Part shown: piece after piece, positions 22,780-37,500 of the stretch
How positions within the stretch are numbered: the first letter of the stretch is position 1
Layout: the number at the start of each line of letters is the position of its first letter
Assembly: GCA_009760855.2 (NCBI GenBank)
Contig: WPIO01000075.1
Coordinates: 930,501-994,500 of the forward strand
Direction: 5' to 3'
DNA length: 64,000 nucleotides
From: Cristatella mucedo
Taxonomy: Eukaryota; Bryozoa; Phylactolaemata; Cristatellidae
Notes under the pieces: model-generated
Database searches by the model: none
The model's input: the letters and a program-made list of their open reading frames with translations, nothing else
Told to the model about the DNA's origin: nothing
Position numbers and translations under genes: made by a program

Positions 22780-24880
22780 ATACCGGTATTTTTTTAATTT
22801 TAAAGAGACTTCGGTACGGCGAGTCACGGGCTGCTTTCAGAATAGTGTAGCATTTTTTTAAAAAACGTTAAAATATTTTAGTGGAAGAAGGAGAGGAAGG
22901 CCTGCGGGTGGCGGAGGCTCGCCTATGGTGCGCAGCTTCGCCGTCGGTGTTCACAGGTTTTCGCCAGACTGAGAGGGTCGCTACAAGGTTACAAGAATTG
23001 CAAACTTCTTTGCTACTTTTTAGCGAAAGTCAAAAGAAGGCTCTGTGTAGCACGCTTCTGGCTCGGAGCGTCCTCGTGTGCGTTGCAAGAACTGAGCTAT
23101 TATCCAAATAAGTAGACGAAATGACGAAAATGGCTCTCAAATAACGCACGACCAGATCGGCTTCGCTTCGCATTGCCCGACCGGATTTCGAGCCATACGC
23201 CCATATGCCCCTCGATCATGAAACTTTAGCCAACTTCTGGCCGAACTCCAATCTACGTCCTTGCATCTGCAGTAGCCTACTCAGCCTATTTGTCACTCTC
23301 TGCGATGGCAGGCAAGATTTTCAGCGACTCTTTTGAACCTTTCTTTTATTTAGAGGAGTGACTGTAGCATGCATTTCGTTCTTCATAATTCGTTTATCTA
23401 TGACAGCGGCTCTCGGCGGAAAATTCACAAATGCAAACCCGCATATTCAGTTTGCGAGCACGAAATTGAAATTGAAACGGGAATCGACTCAAGCACGCGA
23501 GCGGAAATTAAAAGCAGAGGCTCCAAAGCGCGCCGCTAGTTCGTTCGTTCGGTGGAGCTCTCGACCGGTAGCCCAGGTGTTCACTGGGATCGTTTCACGT
23601 TCGACGGGAAAAAATCAAACTCATTTTCGCCACTCAGCTCCACGGCAGACGGCCTGCGGTCGTTCCGTTTTTGAAAATTGAAAAAGATAAATTCGGTCCA
23701 ATCCCTCAAATAACTATGTCAAACCTGAGCATCCGGGCATAGAAAGACTAAATGCGACATCTTGGCGGTAATTCCGGCGAAAGGGCAGTTTCGGGTACGA
23801 TGTCGACGGCGCGGTGGTTCGGGCGACGTTCAAATTGTTGGTGCTGCCACATTTTTACGTCTACTGCTAGGTGGGGAAAGCAAACTAACTAGTTAGGCTG
23901 TCTCTAAAGGGTCCGGGAATTGGTCGAAGGATTTGCGTCTGCCAGAATGCAACCAGAACGTAGCGGGAAAGTAGTAACTTCTTGGGTGCTCGAATTATCA
24001 ATATCTCGAGAAAATGCATTTCAACAACTGTTTCACGCACTTATTTAAGAAATAGTCAATCTAGAAGACGTCCAGTTTTCCGCATGAGCAGAGGCATTTC
24101 AGACCTGTTATGTGACCATGCAACAAATTGGTCGAGCAGTTATCTCTACAAACCAGTCAACTACGTTTCCTGTTAAAAGAAAAGGTGTGAAATCATACAG
24201 GACTTCTATAAAAGTCTAGGAAAACACCTGAGACGCCAATGCCTAGCTATTTGCATGTATTAAGAATCCTCACTAATAATAGCAGTGAGAAGTTATTTTA
24301 ATTGGTTATGGCTTTTTGACAGGCTAAGAGAGTTGATACGTGGGAATAATTTCATTAAATTATTTATTTCCTTTTTTATCAAAAACGCGGCGGAGAGGGT
24401 GTCATCTAGCACCATGTGATTGATTGAAGATTGTCTCACCTTCGCAGGCCTACTTCTGTAAAAGATCAAAACAGCGTACTTTAAGCATTTGATGTGTGCT
24501 GATAAAATTTCCGGAAGTGCTGTTGAGATATATTTTTTGAGAGAGGCTACTTGGTGCGTCCAGAAAATTGTATTTCACAGTGCTCTGATGGTCATACAAA
24601 ATAATGTACTAAGAAAATGGCAATTATGTCGGACGCCATGAAAATAGTCAGATACTGCTAAAACAGGATCATTTCGCATGTTTTTGAATCTGGTAAAAAA
24701 CTGAGTTGGTAGCATGAGCGGTTTTTACGAATTGCTGTCGCATAATCAATCTTTGAATCTGTTCCTGCATTTTTTACCAGCAGCCTAAAAATATCGAAAA
24801 AATTGAGTTTTTATCTCGATCCTAATATGTGCAAAGACTTTTCCAGTGCAGCGTATTTATCGACATATACATGCGCGTGT
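22780..24880. other. No supported gene
   Basis: Mid to low GC intergenic sequence with short frames only. Confidence 0.5.
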
Positions 24881-24887
24881 CAACTTC

Positions 24888-25376
24888 CTAGAGCGCCCGC
24901 GGCTGCCATTGAGAAAGAGCGCCGTTGGACACGCTGTGTGTAGCATATACTCGCCCCCTAGCCCGCAGGAAGCGGCTCTCGACAGCTGGCGGTAACTTCG
25001 TGAGAGCGATTAGCGGTGGGCGAGCCTCGGAACCGGCAGCGGCGCCGCCGCTTCGGGGGCGTGGCGCTGCACTCACCGTGCCAAGCCAACACAGCGTGTC
25101 AACTAACTGTGAAACCGACAAGGAAAATGCGGGTCTCGCATAGGTCATAGGAAACCGGTGAGGAGCATTCGGACGAGTTGACAAGTCCGGTTTCTGCGCG
25201 AGCGTGACGACGCCTGCGTCTCTGCGCAAAGCTTCTCTGTCTTCTGCCGCAGAAAGCTCGTTAGCTTTCGCGACTTGTATCGTGAGACCGCGGCGCCATA
25301 CGGAGCCAGAGTGCAAAGCGCACAATTGCACCGCACGGCGGCGGCTTACGGGACTCTCAAGTTCCGGCTGCTCCAC
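24888..25376 (-). other. Unassigned open frame in GC-rich block upstream of the carrier gene
   Basis: A 162-codon minus-strand frame in GC-rich sequence about 0.5 kb before the carrier start. I recognise no domain and see no convincing splice pair. It may be 5' untranslated or promoter sequence, perhaps divergent from the carrier gene, rather than a protein. Confidence 0.15.
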
Positions 25377-25847
25377 TTTTCTTCCAAGCGTTTATGCTTT
25401 TCGCACGCCCCTGCGTTCAAGCGTAAGGCCAACCAGAGTTTTTTTTAACTGTCTCCTCTTCTCGGAATTCTTGCGCGTCGTGCATCCAAGCGACCCCTGG
25501 TCCAGTGCATGTGGGCGGGCCTATTGACAATGTGAAGGTCGCTCGTCACTCCACGTATGCTCTGGGTCGTTTGATTGTGGACTGCTCGCGTTACTACGAT
25601 GTGTCGTAGCAAGGCAGCAGAGAGTCAGCATGCTGACACGCCCTCGTCTTGCTCTCCAGTTGTGTAGTCCGAGCAGCAGGCCTCGTTAGTCGTTAGTTCG
25701 AGCAGTCGCCTGTTACCGCTGGCCTGGTCGGTCACACAGGCTAGCTGCCGGCCGCTTGCACGGTCGGAGCTAGTTAAACTTGGCAACGAGAATCGGTTTT
25801 TCTTCCTCATAGAAGACCAGGCGCTGTAGAGCGCCGCACACATTAAA

Positions 25848-28406
25848 ATGGCATCGCAGCCTAACTCCGAACCTCAGCGGCAGCAGATGGAAGAAGACTT
25901 GTTGCGCTTTCTCTTGGCTGGCGTGGCAAATACCACGGCCTGTGCAGGTAATCCACGGAGGCAGCTGACTAAGCGACGGTGCGCCCAGCTGGCTGCCCCC
26001 TCTGTCGATTTCATCGTGGACCCTGCACTGCGCAGGCTAAGTGAGAAGTGGGCAGTGCAGAAATTGAGATGAGCAACAGCGACTGAGTGGCCGGGCGTCG
26101 CAGCATGCGAGCTGAAATGGACCAGATCTACTGATTGATGATCGGTCCGTCGTTAAATAGGCTACTTATGGTGTTCCTATGCATGCATAGTTTATATTGC
26201 AAGTGTGCAAATAACTAGCGAAAGTAGGTTCCCGATCTGACAGGCGATGGAGCAAACGAAGCAAGATGTGGGATCGAGTGCGATATCAAACTGCCGTACC
26301 TAGTAGGCTAGTTAGTTCTTTGCATGGTGCTTGTGCATTAGTTGGGGCATATGTTTGAGCTGCAGTCATCAAAGGTGGACTGGAGTAGGCAAAAACAAGT
26401 GGACGACCTACAATCCCGGATAACCGTTAGAATTGGGATAGGTAGAATGTGGTGGACAGTAACGTAACAATACTGTTGTCTGCTAGAAAAGCAAGCAAAG
26501 GCTGACGTAGTGTCGGCTGAAGTAAAACTTACACGCGCATGCCAGCAAAAAGAGTCGCAAAACGACTTGTCAGTGGCTGAGCGCATTGCTGCCACCATCA
26601 AGTCGGTCTGCTGTCAGCTTAAGAATTTTGCCAAAAGTAGCGCCTGTTTGGCCAGCTTGCGACAGCCGAACTAAAGTGGACACGTTTCTGACATCATTTC
26701 TGGATTGATGAAATCTTTTATATTTCTGATTTTTGGCCTTATGCCCTGAGTTGTTGGCAACCGGTGAAAAATGGATACCTCGGTCGCTCTGTTCTCTTTG
26801 CAGTGACCAACCCTGTTGATGTTGTCAAGACTCGTCTGCAGCTTGACAACGAGCTCTCTAGCCGGAAGGATATCTTTCGCGATAGATACTACCGCGGATT
26901 CTTCCGAGGTGGAGCTCAAATCGTCAGAGACGAGGGCCTCAGGGGCTTGTACAAAGGGTGAGCTGTGCTTTTGAGCATTCGGAGGTGCATCGTGCATCAT
27001 GCATCATGCGCATCACTTGTCGATCTGTTTGTCCAGCTGCTTCGCGGCTGGAAAATCTTCTTGCTCAAGCCAAACGAAAATGAGGGAAGCTGTAGTTCCT
27101 TTGTCTGCATTTCTCGGTTCATTTGTACTCAGTAACTTCCAGGTGCGTTCAGAAACCGTTGTGACTACCGGGTATGTACTGTTTAGCTGATAGCTCTGTG
27201 CCAGCGGCGGGTTCAGCGGTGGAGACTGTACTACCATGCGAGTGAGTGCTGTCCTGGTCAGTGATTTGCAAACGCTCAGTTGGATGGGTGCAGGCTGGCT
27301 CTTGTTTTCATCTGTGTATGTGTTAGTGTGTGTGTGTTTGTGTGTGTGTGTGTGTTTGTGTATGTGTGCACGCGAATGTGTGTGTGCACGTGCATGCAAG
27401 CATTGTTGTATGTGTGCATGCGTTTTATATGTCTCCATACCTTTTTGCATGTGCATGCTTTAGTTTGTGTATGTGCATGTGTGTGTGCATGTGTGTGTGT
27501 GCAGGTGTGTGTATGCGTGTGTGCATGTGTGTGTGTGTGTGTGTGTGCGCGCGCGGGCGTGGGCGTGTGTGTGTGGGGGCGTGTGTGTGTGTGTGTGGGG
27601 GGCGTGTGTGCCGCACTTGCCCGCATGCGAGCACATGCATTCACCCGTGCATTTGGGCAGCCAGTTTGCTCTGCTCGGCCTCCCGGATGGTTCCAGATTT
27701 TTCCTATGCACCGATTTTGTCAGCTACATTTGCAAAGCACGAACCGACGTGGCTGACCATTGTAGAAGCATTGCTGGTTTTGCCTGTGCGAGCAGCTGTT
27801 CTCATTCTCCTGTGTATGTATTAGCATCTGTGTGAGTGTGTGTGCACGTGTGTGTGTGTGTGTGTTTGTGCATGCACGTGCCCTCTCTTTCATTCCCCTT
27901 TGCTTGTGAGAGCAGCTGCTCTCATTCGACTATGTTATTTGAACCTCAGCTCCGGCATGTGTGCATAGCCGGCTTCTGCTGCTTCTGCTGCTCCTAAAAT
28001 CCGTTGCTGCTGCCGCTGCTGCTGCTACCCTCCACCGCTGCTGCAGCTCCTACTCTCGATTCTCAGCCTGCACAAAGATCAGCTCTTTCACATTACATGC
28101 AAGTAAAAGATGCGCGATGCAGCAGCAACATCTGTCACTCTCCACTTGAACAGAGCCTTGCTCGTGAACAAATAAGCCAATCAGTCTAAGCACTCACTGC
28201 CATTACACAGCTGTGCGACTTCCCATCGGTAGGCTACCGGTCTAACACGTGCACTGGGGATTTGGCACTCTCCTAGCTCGCCATCACAGCTGTCCAGTCA
28301 ATAGTGCGTGCATTGGTCTTTTCACTTAGCAGCTCGTGCTTGGTGTTGCACATTTTACAATGTGCGCGTAACCATAGCTAAGATTAAGCCGGCGAGGGGC
28401 ACACGC

Positions 28407-28463
<57 letters not shown>

Positions 28464-28469
28464 TCTCTC

Positions 28470-28515
<46 letters not shown>

Positions 28516-31500
28516 ATCTATCTATATATTATGTATCCATCTATCCGTCCATCAATCCATCTATCTATATATCTATAGGCGATATTGACTCAGGAGTAGA
28601 CAGCTATTACTTTTCGAGAATGACAATGATTAGCCTTCGCTGCCTTGCTCGCACTTACCTTTGCAGAAGTAACTCATCTGCCAGCTATTTCTTATATCTG
28701 GCAGATGTTTCGTCCTTAAGGAAAGTTCCTCGCCCTCCATTGGCCGCTATGTTTACACCCAGTGGTTACCTCCCCCGATCGCTGCTGCTTGTGACGTCGC
28801 GTCTCGTCAAGTCTGTCCATGGATTGCCAAGACCAGCTGGTTCTTCCCCCCCCCCCCTTTGCCAGCGAATGTGCAGACCCTCTAACCCTTGCTCGAATCG
28901 TGAGTGCTATGTCGAAAGACTTTCTGAGAAGATGGAAAAGTGCTTACACGACGTTAGTCATATGAACCACCACCATGCTTGTGGCTTGCAATGCTCCTTT
29001 TCGGATATGTAACTATTATAATATACGGGGACCGTTTGATGGCAATAATTATGTGACATATGCACAGCCCTCTAAGAGAGCATAGTTTTCTTTCTAGGAA
29101 CTTTGCAAATGCTGCAAAGGAGAATATAAGTTGGTTAGTGCTAACCAGCACAGCCTCAGCACCATAATCAGATAAAGGACAGTGCACGCATACCCAGCAA
29201 AGGCTGTGCCGACCAGTTGCGCTTTTAGCTTTTTTGGAATGTCGTTGAGTCTGAGCATGTCGAGACGTCAGTCGGGTGTGAGTTCCGGATTCTAGAGCAT
29301 ACAAACCAAAGACTCTAAAGTCTCTAAAGGATTTGAGGTTGTCTAGAGGCACAGCTGACCAACGTAGAGAGTTTGACTGCTGAAGTCAGGTAGTGATCAA
29401 AGCGCAGGCACAGCTACAGTATGTGTCATGTGCATAAAAATGAAAGCCTCGATTGTGTTTGGCGATTTCATCGGCAAGAGTGAGGTGTAAATTGTGAAAA
29501 GAAGATGACCAGGCACAGATCCCTAGGTTACCTGGTACTTACGAGGGTCCTCGGATAACTGTTGCCTGTTGACATCAATGCTCCAATTGCTTCCACTGAG
29601 ACGGGACTTAAACAATTGTAGTGCAGTGCCACAGCAAAATGAGAGTCGCCAAAGAAGAACTTTACAATCAGTAAGATCAAATGCTGCCGAGAGATCTAGC
29701 AATGCAAGCAGATTGACCCAACCTAAATCTGCTTTCATGAGGTCATTTTTTGGAACCAAGACATCTAGATTCCATGCAGATGCTACCGAAGAGCATGCTT
29801 GTCAAGCCAATTTTGAGGGAGTTGGCTGTTTAGTTTCTGTTTGATCGATCAACTCTGCAGCTAGGCTTGTCCGTCGTGAGCGTCACAGTTGCCACATCAC
29901 ACCACTTCTCACCAACCTGCACTGGCTTCTAATCAAGGAATGTATCGACTTCAAGGTTTTGTCACTCACTTTTAGGTCCTTTCATTTTTTGGCTCCCACC
30001 TACTTATCAGATCTACTCCTCCACCAAGCTATGTATCGTACCGCCGTACCACCATCGTACCACCTGCTTTTCGAAATCTTACTGTTCGCCTATGCCTTGT
30101 ACAAACCTCAAATCCTTTGGAGACAGTGCCTTTAGCTTGTAGAGATCACAAGATCCCCTGACTTGAATACATTTAAAAAGAACTTAAAAACGTACCTATT
30201 TATAACAGCATTTAGTGGGTCCCTGTGATTTGTTTGTTCGTTGCTTATGCGTGCTGACACTGCGCCTGCTACCACTAGCAATATTATACATGTTGACACT
30301 GCATTTCACCTCTAACCGTGTTATGCTTGATGACATTGTTCATGCTACCACTAATAATTTGATCAGGCTTCCTTTACAGAATATGTATAGTGCCTACAAA
30401 GAGATTAAGGTCTCCAAGGGTTTTAAACAAATGTGTTATTTTTTATTAATAATATTATTATTAAAGGCTTCTAGTGCATAATAGACTTGTTTGAGCATTA
30501 GAATGAAGTGCACTTAGTATTGCTGCTTGTGTAAGATCTCGCTTTTTTCTTTCACAGGTGACGAAGAAGCAAACACAAAGTTAGTACTTGGGTAGTTGTT
30601 AAAAAAATGTGTCCCTATTTCTGTCACAAGAGGTAGCCCATTAAGCCAGGCACAAAATGATTGTCCTGATACATTTTTAGCATGCCGAGATGCCATGTAC
30701 ACAAACGCATATGCATAAAGAGACGTTCGACTGTATGTAATCTTTGCTCATCTGCTACTTTTACCCGTACCCAAAGTGTGTAGTATAAACATTAGTTCAG
30801 CTTTCCTGATGAGCCACCAGGCCGGATGCATGCAGTTCCGTGTGTATGGGTGTAGGGAGGGCAGACATCTGCAGGCAGTCGACAGCCGAGGGTGCGGTGA
30901 GCTGCAGCTGTGGCTCCAGATGCATCCAGGTATTCCGCGAAGGCATCATCGGCCACAGTCTGGTTGTAGCGATTTCGCGGGCAACGCTATCTGGGTTAAC
31001 GATCGTCTCGGCTGTCCAGGCGCATGCAGTATGGCAGAAGCGTGGCAGAAACGCTGGTCGATTCGAAATCGCTATCTCGAAATGGTTGCACGTGATTCGG
31101 TCGGAAGGAAAAGCAGCGAAAATGGTCGTAGCGCTTTGCGGAGCCACAGGCCACACTCACCACCACGTGGCCGCGAGGTGCCGTTTTCACGCACCGCTGG
31201 CGTTGGCCGCCTCATTCCGTATCAATCCGCGGCACCTTAAAATTCGTTACGTCGACGAGCGGATAGTATCGGTCGTCCGACTTTCGCTTCCTGAAGTCTG
31301 ACGGCGGCTCCGTCGATGAAGCTCGGGCTGCCGCCGGCGCCTTTCGCTGTTTTGCCACGGCTGCTGGCAAAGCAGCGAAAGTGCAGCTGAGCAGGGCAGA
31401 CTGCATGCAAAGTTCTCTTCTCTCCTTCAAGCCAGCACCTTCGCCTTCGTGCAATCGACATTAGCTCATGTCAATAGTGGATAGAGATATGTAGTTGTGC

Positions 31501-34500
31501 GTAGAGCACCGAAGCGGCTTAGTTGAGTCAACAGACAGAAGCACTCTCCCAGAATGGCTTTCCGAGGTAGGGATGCCCTTACATCACTCGATTTGAGGGT
31601 AGTGGGACAGAGACAACGTGCATAACCGTGTCCGGCTAGTGCATAGCAATCAGAAGAGCGGTTGAGTGAGAGTGTTGCTTATTGCCAGCGGCCCTGTTGC
31701 AACGAATGACCAAGAATTGCAACGAATACCAAAGTCCACCCCGACAGGAAATTGATGGTGCAAAGCTTTAATTTCGAGTGAATACTATAGTATACAGTCG
31801 TCATGATGTAGCCGAAAAATGTCGTGTGCTTGCGATTTCTTGGTCAAGTGGGCTGCAAAGACTCTGGGCAAATACTTCAATCCACTTGAATCCAAGGCCA
31901 ATCCTCAAGAAATCGGCTGCGCCAATCCCCAAGAAATCGGCTTCAAGAAATTCCAATTTGGATCATATTTTAAACTCTACTTTTGCTCACTCATACCGCC
32001 AACAAAGTCGTGCCACTCCGTGCTAGCTCTCGTGCTATCCACTGCAACAACCCTGGCAGTGTCTTTTGCTATTGGTCCGTCTGTGTCACTGCCACCTAGT
32101 CACTGCTAAGTAATGTTTGTAAGCTCATGGCAGCGATTCCTGGAAGAAACTCGACCGTATTGAGTGCAATCGATTAATGGCTTTGAGTCTTTGAGCCATG
32201 TTGTCTGCAGCTACCTTGCCTGCGCCTCTGCCCAGCCACACCGACTGGCGAGGCCGTCGTTCGGTGGGCAGCCTGGACACAGACAAGGGCACGCAGCTGC
32301 GCGCAGTTCGCGCTTGCTTGCTTGCCCACTGGGGTGCTGTTCGCTTGCAGGCTGTGCGCCTCGCTGATCAGAGAGGCCAGCTACAGCTCCATTCGAATGG
32401 GTGCCTACGAGCCAATCAAGAGAGCTCTGGGCGCCACCGACCGGCGGAACACGGCCCTTTGGATTAAGGTCTACGCCGGCGCCATGTCCGGTACGTTCGT
32501 TCGGCCGGTCGGCCATGCTTTCATGGCTGCGAGAAAGTCACGTGCTCGCCAGTGGGACTGGCTCGCTCAGTCTGGCGCCGCCACTCGTAGAGAGCGTTCT
32601 TGCTCGCTCTTGCAGTGATTGCACTTTTTTTTTATGTGCGACCACTAATAGATTATCCTCGGCTTATCCGAAGTGACAGCTGATTGAGCAAGGGTCGAAC
32701 GAAAAATCTCAAAAGTACATTGCAAAACTTCCATGGCCAGTTTTTTCCATAGGAAAAGACATGAATATGCTGGAGAGTGGGTGACTGTGTCAGAAGTACT
32801 ATAGTAGGGGTTTGTGAAACATAAGTACCTCAAGCCGTTGTACCAGTTCGTAAGTTTCAGTGTGCTATAGACGGTCCTACTTCATTCAATGAAAACCAAA
32901 CCTAGTAAAAAACAAGCAGTCTGTTTATTTACAGCTTTCAAAAATATGCAGTAAATTAGATATAATGTGATGTAAGGTATCTTCGTCTGAAACTCCACAA
33001 AGTCATAAAGACCATGTGTGTGTTAGGCAGGAGAGTTTTGTATAGCGCACTCACAGCCTAAGCAGCTTACGGTACGCATTCGGTAGCCAACAGACTTCGT
33101 CTCACGCAACAAAGAGAAAGAGAGAAAGTGGGAAGCATAGCAGAGTCAGGAGAGCTGTTGAGGTAGTGAGTAGCATAGAAGTAGCAGCTCAGGACCGCTG
33201 AAAAGAATGAGCCATAGTCGGCAGCAGGAGAGTAGTTGTCGTTGTGGAAGCGAGTTCCACAGTATAGGACCTGCACAGCTAAAGCTTCTGTGGCCAACGG
33301 TCTTTAAGGGGAGGAATGGAACAGCTAATTGATTATCTACACAGAACCTGAGGGCGTGAACAGGCTGAAACTAATGTAGCAGTTCAGCTAGGTACAAAGG
33401 AGCCAAGCCATGGCGGGCCTTGTGGGTCAGCATGAGAACTTTGCTCTGTATCCATTGCTCAACCGGCATCCATCCTATCTCTTTTAGCAAAGGAGATAGG
33501 TGCTCAGACCTCTGGGGCTTGAAGACTAGCCTTGCAGCCATATTCATAGTCAGCTGCAGTGGCCTAGTTGCTTTCTTTGGTAGCCCAGCCAAAAGGGAAT
33601 TACAATAATCAAGCCGAGACAGATCTAAGGAGCTAGTTAAAATGTTTACAAGCCACTGTGGAAGACAGTTCCTAATCTTGGATAGGGATCGGATGGGATG
33701 GCTAGGTGTAGAAGCAGTCTTCTGAATGAAGCTTTTAAAATTGAGGCAGCTGTCGAAAACGACATCTAAAATTCGTGCATGTGCTGATGGTCGCACAATA
33801 GCATCACCTATTGGAAGAGCAGTGCCTTTTAATCCAGCCACACACTTAAGGTGTCCTATGAGCAGCTGTTTGGTCTGTTTTGAATGTTTAAAAGGTTAAA
33901 CGGATCCTCAGTTGACCTGCAAGCCGTCGGCTGCAGCATATTGAAATTGGTTTCAACGATTAGCCTTTAGCCATTAGGCTATCAATGCCTCTCATTCATC
34001 GGCCCGCAGCACGAGCGCCTTAAAACTTGCACATAAGATTCCCGTGTGCACCACGTGCTGACCTTCGTATGCCTGGCATAGGCTTATACGACTGAGCTGC
34101 CAGTTGGTGCCTTAAAATCAAGCAATGACAAGCGGTAAACACTGTTGCCTCTGCAGGTCAACTGTTGTAGCAGCAGTCCGAGAAAATTGCTGGTCTTTAG
34201 TAGAAAGTAAAGCGGTTTCTATGCCTAGCTTTCAGCCCCGGCAGGCCTTCAGTACTGATTAGTAGAACGAAGAAGAAGATTCTAGTTGTATTCGCCGACT
34301 TGCTAGCACCGAATTGTGTGCTCCTGCATGGATGACTTGCAATAATCTAGATGCCTTACTTGGGCCACGTGCTGTCCAGGAAAGCTGAAGAGGAAGCTTG
34401 TTCTCCTGCTTTTTTGGCACTCTAACGTCAATCTACCAAACCCACCAATATCTCCAGTGAGTATCTGACATTGCAAGCATGCTTTCGTGGTAGTCGTGCG

Positions 34501-37500
34501 TCTTCCACGGTAGGGATGCAGTATGTGTGAGTGTTGCTGTAGGGTGGGGGATGATGCAAGCGGTGGGGCACGCTGCATTGGGGGAAAGCTTCAGGGGCGG
34601 GGCATGCTGCATTGGGGAAGTAGCGGGTGAGCTAAAAAACCGGCAGTGCATGCCAGTCCGGATAGTCAGCCAGGGTGTCCTGCCCTAGTGGATCTGATCT
34701 GCATTAGCGATCTGACGATCACCACATTAGTACATGTTCAGTGTAGCTCAAGTGCTTGTAGCACTGGACATGCTTAAGCCCTGGGTACGGAAGGTGGAGC
34801 CCTGATGGTTACTCCTCGGTGCGTGAGCAGTAGTGCACGTCCGGAAGCCATGCTGGATGCCGCACAAGCTGGGCCGCCGCACCAGCAGCAAGCTGTCACT
34901 TTGCGGTCCGTGCCACCCACTCCCGCCACCCACGGTCACCTGTGCTTGCAGGTGGCGTCGGTAGCATCATCGCCACGCCGGCGGATGTGGTCCGCGTGCG
35001 TATGCAAGCCGACAGGGCCGGTGCCGGCTCGAATGGAGGCGGCCCTCGCTACAGCAGCACATCTAGAGCATTCTACGACATCTACAAGGGCGAGGGCATT
35101 AAAGGATTGTACGCCGGCGTAGTTCCCACCGTGATCAGAGCCGCCGTGCTCACGGCCACACAGGTACCAGAGTGGCTGGCAAGAAGCTGAGCCCAGGCTT
35201 GCTGCTGCTGCTGTTGCTGCTGCAGCGAGCAGCAACAAACTGCAGCAGCGTCAGCGGAAGCAGCGTCAGCGGAAGCAGCAAGCATCTGCTGCAGGATCGG
35301 CTTCAACTGATGGCTAGGCTCTCTGGATAGCTGCCCCGAGCAAGGCTGCAGTTCCACGTCGCTTGTTAGGCTGGTGCTGCAGTGTGGGCATTCGGCTCTT
35401 GCGTGTCATCCAGCCTGTCGCTCTCTACCCTGCACTCTACCAGCTTCTTGTTGTCCTGTGGCCATGTCGACCATCTGAAAGCTTCTGGCTCTCCGCGGCT
35501 TCGTTGGGATTTCCGTCAGCGAGGGTGGGAGTGTTCAGGCTGCATGTTTTCTTTCATTGCTGTTACCCTGCTGGTGTAGCAGAAGCCGGCGTTCTTGCCG
35601 GCGTTCTAAAGAGGAGCGACCGAGCAGCGGTCGTGGTATGTGCGCAATGCTCTGGACTGCTACGATGTGAACGCTAGGCTTTTAGCTTGACCGGCCCTTT
35701 CCGAAGCCGAAGCCTTTCCGCAGTTGTCTCCGCCAAACGTTGAGAGGGTTGCAGAAAAAGCCAGCTGCCTTGCCCTTCCGGCCTTTGCATCTGGCTTAGC
35801 GCTCTTTTAATAATAATAATAATAATAATAATATTGCACTTGATAAAGCGCCCTCAGAGAACTTAATCTCTTTCTAGGCGCTTTACATTTGCTGCAAAGT
35901 GATACGCAATAGAATAGTAAGTAAAATCATGCTTGAAAAACAAACAAAATGAATAACATGGTTAGGGGTTACATGCACTGGGTCAGCATGCAAATGTGGT
36001 TAGTGGCAGCATGAACAGTGTCAGCACGCATAAGCACATTGAGGACGAATCACAAGGACCCACTAAATGCTGTCCTAAATAGGTGTGTTTTTAAGTTTCT
36101 TTTAAATGTGGTCAGGTCAGGGGATGTTCTGATGCAGGTCGGGAGGGAGTTCCAGGCTGTGGGAGCATACGAGCTAAATGCACGGTCTCCAAAGGATTTA
36201 AGGTTTGTACGAGGTATTTCTAGACTGTTGGATTCCGAAAAGCGAGTGGTACGATGCTTTGCCTGATGGGGTAGTATATCTGAAAGATAGGCTGGAGCCA
36301 TAGAATGAAGAGACCTAAAAGTGAGCGACAAAACCTTGAAGTCAATCCGTTGCTTGACTGGTAACCAGTGCAGGTCGGCGAGAAGTGGAGTAATGTGGCA
36401 ACTGCGACGCTCACGACAGACAATCCTAGCTGCAGAGTTTTGCACCAGCTGCAATCGCCTGATCGCACATGCTGGTAGGCCAGTAAGCAGTGAGTTGCAG
36501 AAGTCGAGACGAGATGTCACGAATGCATGGACCAACTTGGACGTGGTATCCTTATCTAAACAAGCCCTAATTTTAGCAATGTTATGAAGCTGAAAATAGG
36601 CTGATTTGACTGTGGATCTGATGTGGTCGTCTAACGAGAGGTCGCTTTGGAATATGACACCTAGATTTCGAGCTGATGCAACTGGAGATATGCTGGCAGA
36701 GCCAATTTTGAAAGTCAGCCTTTCCAATTTCTGAATAACACTAGGTTTGCCCATAACTAGTAAGTTAGTTTTATCATCGTTTAGTTTTAGAAAATTTGCT
36801 GCCATCCATGATCGGATGTCATCAATGCATGCAGCAAGTGAGTTGAGAGAATTTGAGGTGCTCGAAGGCTGGGAGGGATCAAAGCAAAGGTACAACTGAG
36901 TGTCATCCGCATAGAAGTGAAAGCCTAGATTGTGCTTGGCAATCACATCAGCGAGAGGGAGAGTATAAACGGTGAAAAGGACCGGACCTAGCACAGAGCC
37001 CTGAGGTACTCCATATTTTAGAGGTACTTCAGATGATCTTTGTCCATTAACGTCAACACTCTGGAGTCTCCCACTGAGATAGGACCTGAACCACTGCAGA
37101 GCAGTGCCAGTGATGCCTAGGCGAGATGAGAGGCGCTCTAGAAGTACTTTGTGATCGATGGTATCAAAAGCTGCCGAAAGATCGAGCAAAACAAGAAGAG
37201 ACACTCTACCCATGTCTGCATTCCTAAGTAGGTCGTTGTATACCCGAAGCAATGCTGACTCTGTGGAGTGATTAGCTCTAAAGCCAGACTGGAACTTACT
37301 AGCAAGGTGTGAGGTTTCGATATACGAGTTCAGCTGGTCTGCCACGACCCGTTCCAGTGTCTTTGATAGGAATGGTAGAAGGGAGACTGGGCGGTAGTTG
37401 CTTAAGTTCTCTTGGTCTAGTGTAGCTTTCTTGAGAAGTGGCCTGACTACAGCTTTTTTGAAAGGTGCTGGGACCTGACCTGAGGCTAATGACATATTAA

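Noticed and set aside
27013-27835. Cys/Val-rich and His/Thr-rich frames up to 164 codons
   Set aside because: They come from a TG/CA tract inside carrier intron 2 and have no domain content.
33900-34110. tRNA-like words (TAGCCTAATGG; GGCAGCTCAGTCG on the minus strand), possible third SINE
   Set aside because: No convincing B box and no second copy in the window.
35082-35357. Gln/Ala-rich minus-strand frame
   Set aside because: It spans a CTG/CAG repeat just after carrier exon 4 and is partly antisense to that exon.
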